Positions 1 to 5,291 of a stretch of 22,573 nt of DNA are shown in pieces. The notes under the pieces were generated by a model. That model saw only the letters and a program-made list of their open reading frames with translations, had not been told where the DNA came from and ran no database searches. This DNA is from a virus. Each line of letters starts with the position of its first letter. The first letter of the stretch is position 1. A program made the position numbers and the translations under genes. The stretch covers positions 1 through 22,573 of the IMG/VR virus record IMGVR_UViG_3300025305_000152; one strand, written 5' to 3'.

Positions 1-12
1 GTGGTTAAGCGG

Positions 13-189
13 ATGAGTCACCTCAAGGATATTAACATGAGTTGGAGTATGCACTTATGGTGTGCACTGACGCTGGCATACAGATTATGTCGTTTATCGT
101 TGATTGCTGTGGTACATGGTCTGTTACCATTTATATTTACATCCAAAGTATCGGATGAAGTGAACAAACTAAATGAAGAACTATCGTGA
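13..189 (+). CDS. DUF6356-like small membrane protein, copy 1
   Basis: The 58-residue product has an N-terminal HLKDINMSWSMHL-type segment, then one hydrophobic helix containing AVVHGLLPFIF, and a charged C-terminus. This pattern (aromatic/His-rich head, a VHGLLPF helix, then an S-D-x-V-x-x-L tail) matches my memory of the DUF6356 family, whose function is unknown. ATG at 13 is chosen because it aligns with the paralogue at 1914-2117; an in-frame GTG lies at base 1, so an upstream start outside the window is possible. The stop overlaps the GTG of the next gene by four bases, so translation is probably coupled to the Fe-S carrier gene. Family assignment is moderately sure; a role at the inner membrane is inferred. 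Confidence 0.72.
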   Translation: MSHLKDINMSWSMHLWCALTLAYRLCRLSLIAVVHGLLPFIFTSKVSDEVNKLNEELS

Positions 190-509
190 CCATAACGGTA
201 ACAGAGTCAGCAAGAAATAAAATTGAATCTATGTGTATAGAAAGCAGTATGGTAGCGGTTAGACCTTTCGTTCAGGGAACTGGCTGTGCTGGTATGGCGC
301 ATAACCTTACTTTTGCAGATGAAAAGCTAGAGCGCGACACAGAGATAGTACCCTACCTTATTATCGACCCTATCGCATACCAGTTTATGGACGGGGCAAC
401 AATAGACTACGATACCTCCGGCATGAGTCCAACCTTTGTATTCACAGATGTATTTAAGGGACAGGGTGGTACAGGAATGTGCGGAGGTTGCGGAGGTGCA
501 GGGCATTGA
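186..509 (+). CDS. A-type Fe-S carrier (HesB/IscA-like), divergent copy
   Basis: The 107-residue product starts with MTITVTESARNKIES, the usual opening of HesB/IscA proteins, which hold and deliver iron-sulfur clusters. The first ligand cysteine lies in GTGCAGM, where the family has GGCSG. The canonical C-terminal CGCGxSF is replaced by GMCGGCGGAGH, so the two distal cysteines are spaced C-x-x-C rather than C-x-C. Start is GTG at 186, in a four-base overlap (GTGA) with the preceding stop. The end overlaps the TTG start of a second HesB gene. The fold assignment is strong; the altered ligand spacing means cluster binding is uncertain. Confidence 0.85.
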   Translation: MTITVTESARNKIESMCIESSMVAVRPFVQGTGCAGMAHNLTFADEKLERDTEIVPYLIIDPIAYQFMDGATIDYDTSGMSPTFVFTDVFKGQGGTGMCGGCGGAGH

Positions 510-856
510 TTACAGTTACACAAGATGCTATAAATCAAATGAACTCCATCCTTGAGAAAAAGGAAGATGAGATAGTACGATACGAACTACGGGGAGGAGG
601 ATGTGGTGGATTGATAGCTGAATGGAAGACAGAACCACGCCACGAACCAGAACAAGGCGAAATGACTTGGGACTTGGCCCACGGTAAATTTGTGGTAGAT
701 GAGGCCACGACCTTGTTCATAGATGGTGGGGTAGTCAACTATGATCTATCAAATTTTATGCCCAACTTCATTGTTAGTGTCCCAGATAAGGGCCAATGTG
801 GGTGCGGTTCGTCTTTTGTTGTTCCCAAAGACTACACCTTTGGAAAAACTGCATGA
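506..856 (+). CDS. A-type Fe-S carrier (HesB/IscA-like), second copy
   Basis: From a TTG start at 506, sharing bases with the TGA of the previous gene, the 116-residue product opens with MITVTQDAINQMNSI. It carries RGGGCGGLIAEW and then GQCGCGSSFVV near the C-terminus. These are the three conserved cysteines of A-type Fe-S cluster carriers (C ... C-x-C), so this copy looks competent to bind a cluster. An ATG at 479 is in frame, but it would add nine arginine-rich residues absent from the paralogues and overlap the upstream gene by 31 bases, so TTG is preferred. The product is somewhat longer than the roughly 105-110-residue norm because of an insert after the first cysteine (about residues 42-60). 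Confidence 0.87.
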   Translation: MITVTQDAINQMNSILEKKEDEIVRYELRGGGCGGLIAEWKTEPRHEPEQGEMTWDLAHGKFVVDEATTLFIDGGVVNYDLSNFMPNFIVSVPDKGQCGCGSSFVVPKDYTFGKTA

Positions 857-957
857 GTTGGAAGGAATTTATATTCCCGGCTTGTATGATTGTTCTGATA
901 ATGGGTATCCCCATAGGGATAGTTCTATGGGTTAATCACGCGATGGAAACATCGTAG
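853..957 (+). CDS. 34-residue single-pass membrane peptide, module 1
   Basis: The ATG at 853 overlaps the TGA of the HesB gene (ATGA). The product starts MSWKEFIFPACM and has one hydrophobic stretch of about 22 residues (IVLIMGIPIGIVLW), followed by a short polar tail ending METS and a TAG at 955-957. An equivalent peptide of 35 residues sits in the same position after the HesB gene of the second module (2585-2692). The conserved place and ATGA junction support real translation, although the two sequences share little beyond MS and hydrophobicity. Function is unknown; it could anchor or assist the Fe-S carrier at the membrane (inference). Confidence 0.6.
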   Translation: MSWKEFIFPACMIVLIMGIPIGIVLWVNHAMETS

Positions 958-1011
958 TAGCAAGGTTGCTGGATTAAAACGATTGGTGGATAAATACATG
1001 AGGATACGATA

Positions 1012-1911
1012 ATGCCGTGGATAAATGGACGATGGGTAGAAGAAGAACAAGATTGGTTGAACAACATGGGTATATGGGATAGGCTCCTAGATCAGAAAAC
1101 TATTTACGATAAAGGGCCGGGAACAACGCTTATCCCTTCTAATTTCCCATCTCCAAGGAATACGTTACCAGGAATTTTAGAAGGTGGTGATGGTGTAACT
1201 CCGAGGTACAATCCAACGATAGACGAATCCATTATAAACGAGAGCATCAGCGCGCAAGCACCGGCTCCCGGCAGCACGACGACAAGCCTTTTCTCAATGC
1301 CCGCGCCATATCAGAGATATGTGGCACCCCAGCAACAGGTTCGATACATGGCACCTCGAACTCCGATGCGACTATCGACTTATGATGCGCCGGGGTTAAG
1401 GCAGACACCCGGGTGGCGTCCGATGGTAGCACCGCAACAGCAGTTTCCCCCAGCACCGCCGCAGCGGATGATGCCTCCATTGAATATACCGGGGCGATTG
1501 CCAGCACCGGTTCAGCAACCTATATATGGCCCACAAATGCAGCCAACGATGCCTCCACCATTCGATCCGACGCCACCATTCGATCCGCGGCCACCTGAGT
1601 TTGTGCCTCCGACTCAGATAGCACAACCCCCGGTTAGGCCACCTTTCATAGACCCTCCGCCTCCGACAATAGTACGGCCACCTAGACCACCGGTCAGACC
1701 GCCGATAGTTCAACCTCCTCCTCCACCACCGATAATAGTACGGCCCCCTAGACCACGCCCAACACCTCCGCCAAAGCGTGTAAAGCGCACAGTGGCAAGC
1801 AAGCCACCGGCAACTCGCCCGGGACGCACGCAGGAGGGTAGAGGACCGAGGGGTGCGCGCACCATTACGGGCGTTGCAAGATCGCAGAACACCCAGCGTG
1901 GTGATCGATAA
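1012..1911 (+). CDS. Proline-rich disordered protein
   Basis: The product is 299 residues. About 70 residues at the N-terminus (MPWINGRWVEEEQDWLNNMG...) look folded; the rest is dominated by Pro, Arg, Gln and hydrophobic residues, and ends in a basic tail (PPKRVKRTVASKPP... RGARTITG). Residues about 215-260 contain an internal repeat of IVRPPRP blocks spaced 22 residues apart. There is no signal peptide or membrane segment. A GAGGA ribosome site precedes the ATG by about seven bases. It lies between the two Fe-S carrier modules in the same orientation. MPWxNG-type openings occur on phage structural proteins, so a virion or tail-associated role is possible, but I do not recognise the family. 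Confidence 0.8.
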   Translation: MPWINGRWVEEEQDWLNNMGIWDRLLDQKTIYDKGPGTTLIPSNFPSPRNTLPGILEGGDGVTPRYNPTIDESIINESISAQAPAPGSTTTSLFSMPAPYQRYVAPQQQVRYMAPRTPMRLSTYDAPGLRQTPGWRPMVAPQQQFPPAPPQRMMPPLNIPGRLPAPVQQPIYGPQMQPTMPPPFDPTPPFDPRPPEFVPPTQIAQPPVRPPFIDPPPPTIVRPPRPPVRPPIVQPPPPPPIIVRPPRPRPTPPPKRVKRTVASKPPATRPGRTQEGRGPRGARTITGVARSQNTQRGDR

Positions 1912-1913
1912 CA

Positions 1914-2117
1914 ATGAGTAGCGTAATGGATCATTTATATTTCGTCCGTATGAGCTGGTGGCACCACGCTAAAGGAGCTTGGGGGTTGTCATGGAGATTA
2001 TTTCTTTTGTCATTGACTGCTGTGGTACATGGGCTGTTACCCTTTATGTTTTTATCAACCACATCTGATGGAGTAAAGAAGATAGCGAATGACCTGGATA
2101 AGAGAGACTATACATAA
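1914..2117 (+). CDS. DUF6356-like small membrane protein, copy 2
   Basis: The 67-residue product parallels the protein at 13-189: MDHLYFVRMSWWHH, then a helix with LTAVVHGLLPFMF, then TTSDGVKKIANDL. DNA identity is high over the helix core: 15 bases at 2018-2032 are identical to 105-119, and the match continues after one mismatch, which shows recent duplication or strong constraint. Start is the ATG at 1914, two bases after the proline-rich gene's stop; an internal ATG at 1926 is also possible. The end overlaps the zinc-ribbon gene by 29 bases. Function is unknown; an inner-membrane protein is expected. Confidence 0.75.
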   Translation: MSSVMDHLYFVRMSWWHHAKGAWGLSWRLFLLSLTAVVHGLLPFMFLSTTSDGVKKIANDLDKRDYT

Positions 2118-2292
2118 CTTTAGTTGTATATTTTGTAATCGACATTGGTCGATAGCTCTAGATCATGGGGCCGAGCACGTTTTAATGAACAAGGAGTTGC
2201 ATTGCCCGTGGTGTGGTGGCAAACACATGTACCTAGCAGATGAAGACTTCAGGGGGCAGGCACATCAACACAAGAAAGCAAAAGTGGAATGA
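2089..2292 (+). CDS. Small zinc-ribbon protein
   Basis: The product is 67 residues with two CxxC knuckles, CIFC (about residues 13-16) and CPWC (about residues 39-42), the second followed by GGKHMY. Two CxxC pairs about 22 residues apart form a zinc ribbon or rubredoxin-like site. The C-terminus is His/Lys-rich (RGQAHQHKKAKVE). Start is ATG 2089 inside the end of the DUF6356-like gene, and the stop overlaps the next HesB gene as ATGA. In the first module this position is held by a HesB copy instead. The metal could be zinc or iron, and the sequence cannot decide. Confidence 0.7.
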   Translation: MTWIRETIHNFSCIFCNRHWSIALDHGAEHVLMNKELHCPWCGGKHMYLADEDFRGQAHQHKKAKVE

Positions 2293-2588
2293 CTATAACA
2301 GAAGCGGCACAAACAAAGGTGAACCAAGTTCTGAATGGCGACGGCTTCTTGGGCGTACATTTGGAGGGCGGCGGGTGTTCGGGTTATCAGATAAAACTGA
2401 ACGCATCCACCGACCTGCCATCAGACGCACAGATGCTGTCCGAGACAATCTTCTCAGACCCCACCTCTTTAGAGCTTTTGGGTGATGCCAAGATGGACTG
2501 GGTAGATGATCCCTTTAGGCCCACCTTTCATTTCACACCCCCTACTGGGGCGCAATCATGCGGATGTGGTAACAGCTTTACTGTATGA
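2289..2588 (+). CDS. A-type Fe-S carrier (HesB/IscA-like), canonical copy
   Basis: The 99-residue product has the complete A-type signature: MTITEAAQTKVNQVL opening, EGGGCSGYQI with the first cysteine, and QSCGCGNSF with the C-x-C pair at the end. This is the most canonical of the three copies and would be expected to bind a 2Fe-2S or 4Fe-4S cluster as a dimer. Start is the ATG at 2289 overlapping the zinc-ribbon stop (ATGA); the end overlaps the small membrane ORF at 2585 in the same way. HesB-like genes are known from marine phages; their role, whether in host Fe-S supply or as virion parts, is unsettled. Confidence 0.92.
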   Translation: MTITEAAQTKVNQVLNGDGFLGVHLEGGGCSGYQIKLNASTDLPSDAQMLSETIFSDPTSLELLGDAKMDWVDDPFRPTFHFTPPTGAQSCGCGNSFTV

Positions 2589-2692
2589 GTGACGGGTGGT
2601 TTGCCCTATTGATGATAATCCTAATCTTTGGAATATCTATGGGCTCTGCATTATTAGCAAATTGTATGTTATTAAACGAGATATGTTCATAG
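2585..2692 (+). CDS. 35-residue single-pass membrane peptide, module 2
   Basis: ATG 2585 overlaps the HesB stop (ATGA). The product opens MSDGWFALLMMILIFG and is almost wholly hydrophobic up to LLANCM, with a short tail ending NEICS. It occupies the same slot as the peptide at 853-957. The stop (TAG 2690-2692) falls within the AGGAG ribosome site of the next gene, so the two are closely packed. Function is unknown, and the call rests on the repeated gene order rather than on similarity. Confidence 0.55.
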   Translation: MSDGWFALLMIILIFGISMGSALLANCMLLNEICS

Positions 2693-2700
2693 GAGACAAT

Positions 2701-2829
2701 ATGGAAAAATGGAAAGAGTTAAGCGCTGGAAAGAAAAGATTTTGGGTAGCCGTGGGGATCATAGTGGTAGTGGCCGTAGTAGGTTGGGTCACTGGCTGGT
2801 GGTCCTCGCCGGATGTGCCTGTACAGTAG
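2701..2829 (+). CDS. Small single-pass membrane protein
   Basis: The product is 42 residues: a basic N-terminus (MEKWKELSAGKKRFW), one hydrophobic helix (VAVGIIVVVAVVGWV) and a short tail. ATG 2701 is chosen because AGGAG at 2691-2695 is ideally spaced from it; an in-frame ATG at 2596 would overlap the previous ORF and has no such site. The next gene starts in another frame within its last third. Lys-rich N-in topology is likely. The position beside a lipoprotein-like gene hints at a host-envelope or lysis role, but nothing diagnostic is present. Confidence 0.65.
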   Translation: MEKWKELSAGKKRFWVAVGIIVVVAVVGWVTGWWSSPDVPVQ

Positions 2830-3161
2830 GATGCACGACACTAAAGAAAGCGGGGGTAGTCGGCCTAGCAGCCGGGGCGGGTGCAACTGTGGGGACTGTC
2901 TTGTCGGGGGGTGCTGCTGCACCGATACTGGGAGCCACGACAACTGCCTTTGTAGCCGATGTGGTGACGGAGGCGACCTCGATTGGCGGTTCGCGGACGG
3001 GGCAGGACATGACTAACTGCGCACCTGATAATTTTTGGAGCCTGCTGGGCTCTCTAGTGGAGATGGGTGGATGGTTACTGATATTGGTAGTGGTCGCACC
3101 GATGGTGCTGGGGTGGATATTGCCCGGACCATTGGAGAGAAAGCAAAAGCAAAAGCGTTAG
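2784..3161 (+). CDS. Putative lipoprotein or holin-like membrane protein
   Basis: In the frame open from 2709 to 3161, a hydrophobic segment LVVLAGCACTVGC is followed by TTLKKAG. It holds lipobox-like cysteines (LAGC or TVGC). A long Gly/Ala-rich hydrophobic stretch follows (GVVGLAAGAGATVGTVLSGG...). Near the C-terminus a clear transmembrane helix (GGWLLILVVVAPMVLGWIL) is followed by a basic tail ending KRKQKQKR-like. TTG 2784 is my best start, since ATG 2709 would be nested over almost the whole upstream gene; GTG 2799 is possible. Lipoprotein export is plausible, but the n-region lacks basic residues. A holin is the main alternative. Confidence 0.55.
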   Translation: MGHWLVVLAGCACTVGCTTLKKAGVVGLAAGAGATVGTVLSGGAAAPILGATTTAFVADVVTEATSIGGSRTGQDMTNCAPDNFWSLLGSLVEMGGWLLILVVVAPMVLGWILPGPLERKQKQKR

Positions 3162-3502
3162 TCATTGTAGAGTGGCAGGATATTATATCCGACGATGGCT
3201 GGGTGGTTGCGGAAGACTGTGAGCTGCCTACCTTTTACACGGTGGGATGGCTAGAGTATCAGGACCACGCGGTAATAAAGATTGCCACAACCCTAGATTT
3301 TGAAGACGCCCTTGAAGAACACAAGAAAAAAGAAAAGCCGATAGGGTATGCAATCACTTGCTTCCCTACCGGCTGTGTTACTTCTCTTTCTTTTTTAACC
3401 GCGCATATTCATCGAGAGTCAGACCCTCGTTCCGAGCAAACACCTCGGCCCATGTTCGACCAGACGGCGCTAACTGATGTCGCAGCCGCCAGCAGTGTCT
3501 AG
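3113..3502 (+). CDS. Small phage protein of unknown function
   Basis: The recognisable part is VEWQDIISDDGWV... TVGWLEYQDHAVIKIATTLD..., a W-x-D ... GW ... VGWL ... pattern familiar from small phage proteins of unknown role. The start is unclear: GTG 3113 overlaps the previous gene by 49 bases, while an ATT at 3165 would lie just past its stop and directly before VEWQD. The last roughly 40 residues overlap the convergent minus-strand gene and a terminator hairpin and look less conserved in composition. Expected to be a soluble cytoplasmic protein. Confidence 0.6.
   Translation: MDIARTIGEKAKAKALVIVEWQDIISDDGWVVAEDCELPTFYTVGWLEYQDHAVIKIATTLDFEDALEEHKKKEKPIGYAITCFPTGCVTSLSFLTAHIHRESDPRSEQTPRPMFDQTALTDVAAASSV
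3323..3374 (-). terminator. Rho-independent terminator of the leftward block
   Basis: On the minus strand, the arm AGCCGGTAGGG (3374-3364) can pair with CCCTATCGGCT (3346-3336), 11 pairs with one G-U, around a 17-base loop. It is followed by TTTTCTTTTTTCTTG. It begins four bases after the stop of the minus-strand gene at 3378, where leftward transcription should end. The plus-strand reading is less T-rich right after the stem. The element lies inside the 3' part of the plus-strand gene at 3113-3502. Confidence 0.78.
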
Positions 3503-3587
3503 CAAAACACAGGCGTCGGTGCTGCTGTTGCTGTTCCTCAAGCAGCTCTGGTGACAGGCGCACGATCGGTTCGGCAGAATCTTGCAT
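3378..3587 (-). CDS. Small soluble protein, last gene of the leftward block
   Basis: The product is 69 residues, starting MQDSAEPIVRLSPELLEE, with a charged helical middle containing HRRLCFARHCWRLRHQL and a C-terminus WAEVFARNEGLTLDEYARL. Start is ATG 3587 behind a strong GGAGGGAGGAAA site. It overlaps the end of the upstream gene by 50 bases and the convergent plus-strand gene by 125 bases. I do not recognise the family; the basic, Arg-rich helical character could suit nucleic-acid binding, but there is no motif that proves it. Confidence 0.68.
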   Translation of the reverse strand: MQDSAEPIVRLSPELLEEQQQQHRRLCFARHCWRLRHQLAPSGRTWAEVFARNEGLTLDEYARLKKKEK

Positions 3588-4212
3588 TTTCCTCCCTCCA
3601 ACCAAGCACCTTTTTACCGTCGAGTTTAGTTAACTCATCCCAACAATTCCTGTCCAGAACCTTGATGGTTCCTCCCGGTAGAATAAGAAACTTAAAGAAA
3701 TCATAGAGCTTGTGCATTGCCATACTCATTGGCAAGCTACTGTCCCTGTGATACTTATCCTCATCAGCGCAGACAGCAAACGGCCTGATGTGAGCTACCT
3801 GCACCACCATGGTGGGGTACCACTTCTCGTCTATGCAACACTGCACCATACCGTCCACTTCTTTGGACATCACAACCCACCTACGCAGGTGGTCGCTCCC
3901 TACCCTGCTACGACCTGAGCTGTAAACCGGGTCGCTAGACTTTATCCGGGGCGGAGTGTACACGCTCCAATCATTAGCCACAGCTCGTGGCGCTAGATCC
4001 TTCTTGTCTACAAACTCCCAGTGGTAGCCGCCACAGGTAGGCTCCTTGCCAGCTGCTGCCTGACCTATGTGAGATCCAACTAAGCTACCACCACTCTGTC
4101 CCGGTGGACGCGAGGCTTTGTCCGCTTTCATCCCTGCCCATATACCAGCTAGAGATAGCGAGGGGAACACCCTGTTAGTCTCTACACATCGAACTCTTTT
4201 ACTGCCTGCCAT
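3538..4212 (-). CDS. Protein with NUMOD-like N-terminal domain
   Basis: The product is 224 residues. Residues about 7-68 (VRCVETNRVFPSLSLAGIW ... GSHIGQAAAG ... GGYHWEFVD) match the pattern of NUMOD-type DNA-binding modules that accompany homing endonucleases: a C-x-E-T opening, F-x-S-x-x-x-A, a small helix-turn-helix and a terminal GGYHW. The rest holds several aromatic and cysteine residues (VQCCIDEKWYPTMV, HKLYDFFKFLILPGG), but I see no HNH or GIY-YIG motif, so nuclease activity is not supported. An AGAGGTGA ribosome site precedes the ATG. It follows the exonuclease gene directly and is probably co-transcribed with it. DNA binding is the most that can be inferred. Confidence 0.7.
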   Translation of the reverse strand: MAGSKRVRCVETNRVFPSLSLAGIWAGMKADKASRPPGQSGGSLVGSHIGQAAAGKEPTCGGYHWEFVDKKDLAPRAVANDWSVYTPPRIKSSDPVYSSGRSRVGSDHLRRWVVMSKEVDGMVQCCIDEKWYPTMVVQVAHIRPFAVCADEDKYHRDSSLPMSMAMHKLYDFFKFLILPGGTIKVLDRNCWDELTKLDGKKVLGWREENARFCRTDRAPVTRAA

Positions 4213-4215
4213 AAC

Positions 4216-5001
4216 TCACCTCTTGTTTTTTAGTTGACGCAATCTCCCATGGAGTTGTTGCGCACCCAGAAACGCCCGAAAGTCTGCATTAATATCTTCA
4301 GACTTACCGGCCTCGAACTCACCCGTTTTCTTATCGAACCTCAGAATCCAGGCAGACTCTATGGCATCACCATGCACCTGAGCCACAGCCTCTGCGTAGG
4401 CAGCCACCTGTAGGAAATACTCGTCCCATATACCGGTCGAGGTTTTGAAATCTATCACGCAGAACTCATCATTAACGTACGCCACGGCATCCACTGTGCC
4501 GGCGTAGTTATACTGTCTGTTGTAGATTCTTTCCTCTGACGATACCCACTCAATATTATTCTGAGCAATCCAATCACGAAAACCATCGATCGCTGAGACA
4601 GCTCGTTCATCTGTCGGCATGGTCGGCTCCTCGCCGTTGCCCAGCTTCCAGTTGATAGCTTCCTCGCACCACTGATGCACCCTAGTACCAACGTCCCTAG
4701 CCTCTTTCGATGTGGCTCGGAACGCACCGCGTATACCATTGTACATATCATCTAGCGTAACCCCATCAGCAAACACAGGATGTGCATCCCTGTCCTCCTG
4801 TTCGGGCACCATGGATGTGTTGTCCATGAACCAACGAGCCCCCTCCTTTGCCGCCCACGGCATCAGAGCAGGCTTGTTGATCACGCCTAAGATAGTGGTG
4901 ACGCTGGGGACATACTCACCACCAACTCGGTAAGTATGCCGCCCCTCGCTGAACTCAAGATCTACAGAGTCCCCATCAAAGTATTCAATCGAATACTTCA
5001 A
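4216..5001 (-). CDS. PD-(D/E)XK exonuclease (Cas4/RecB-like)
   Basis: The 261-residue protein has the ordered signature of the RecB/Cas4 nuclease family: VPSVTTIL (31-38), GTRVHQ with His109, EERIY with Glu157, YAGTVDAVA with Asp171, VIDFKTS with Asp184 and Lys186, and QVAAYAEA with Gln198 and Tyr202. Asp171, Asp184 and Lys186 are the expected metal and catalytic residues. Such phage enzymes process DNA ends and usually act with an annealing protein, which is present at 7638-8099. Start is TTG 5001, overlapping the stop of the SSB-like gene as TTGA. The stop lies three bases before the next gene's ATG. Confidence 0.9.
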   Translation of the reverse strand: MKYSIEYFDGDSVDLEFSEGRHTYRVGGEYVPSVTTILGVINKPALMPWAAKEGARWFMDNTSMVPEQEDRDAHPVFADGVTLDDMYNGIRGAFRATSKEARDVGTRVHQWCEEAINWKLGNGEEPTMPTDERAVSAIDGFRDWIAQNNIEWVSSEERIYNRQYNYAGTVDAVAYVNDEFCVIDFKTSTGIWDEYFLQVAAYAEAVAQVHGDAIESAWILRFDKKTGEFEAGKSEDINADFRAFLGAQQLHGRLRQLKNKR

Positions 5002-5252
5002 AACGGTACGTCATCAGACACGGTGTCCCTCGCGGGATAGTCCGATGCTCCTGCACTACCGCCATCATATGGAGCCTGCAACTGACCTTTCATATACGGC
5101 TTGCCAGCTTTTGACACGTTTTTCCATACGCCTACCTCGAACGCTACTCCTTTGTACATACCCTCGCCCTTGTAGTTGGGCTGGTTATCTCCCTCGGTCT
5201 TCTTACCGTTGGGAAACATTACGATTGTGTTGTCATCTAATTCCATAGCCAT
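4998..5252 (-). CDS. Putative single-stranded DNA-binding protein, SSB-like tail
   Basis: The product is 84 residues: a compact beta-rich core (TIVMFPNGKK ... YKGVAFEVGVWKNVSKAGKPYMKGQLQAPYD) followed by a flexible acidic tail ending SDDVPF. The terminal D-D-x-P-F is the hallmark of bacterial SSB C-terminal tips, which recruit partner proteins. The core resembles small DUF736-like OB-fold-size proteins more than classical SSB, so binding is inferred. GAGGAAAGTAAG precedes the ATG at 5252; a second ATG two codons later is also usable. It is coupled to the exonuclease gene, which fits a recombination or replication role. Confidence 0.65.
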   Translation of the reverse strand: MAMELDDNTIVMFPNGKKTEGDNQPNYKGEGMYKGVAFEVGVWKNVSKAGKPYMKGQLQAPYDGGSAGASDYPARDTVSDDVPF

Positions 5253-5291
5253 CTTACTTTCCTCATGTTGTTTAACTGCATTACCATTGTA

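Noticed and set aside
1396-1914. Long minus-strand reading frame of 172 codons
   Set aside because: It is the complement of the proline-rich gene. Its Arg/Trp-rich composition comes from CCN codons read backwards, and it has no ribosome site.
2709-2783. ATG 2709 as start of the lipoprotein-like gene
   Set aside because: It would be nested over most of the upstream 42-residue gene and add a polar, basic stretch before the hydrophobic signal-like segment.
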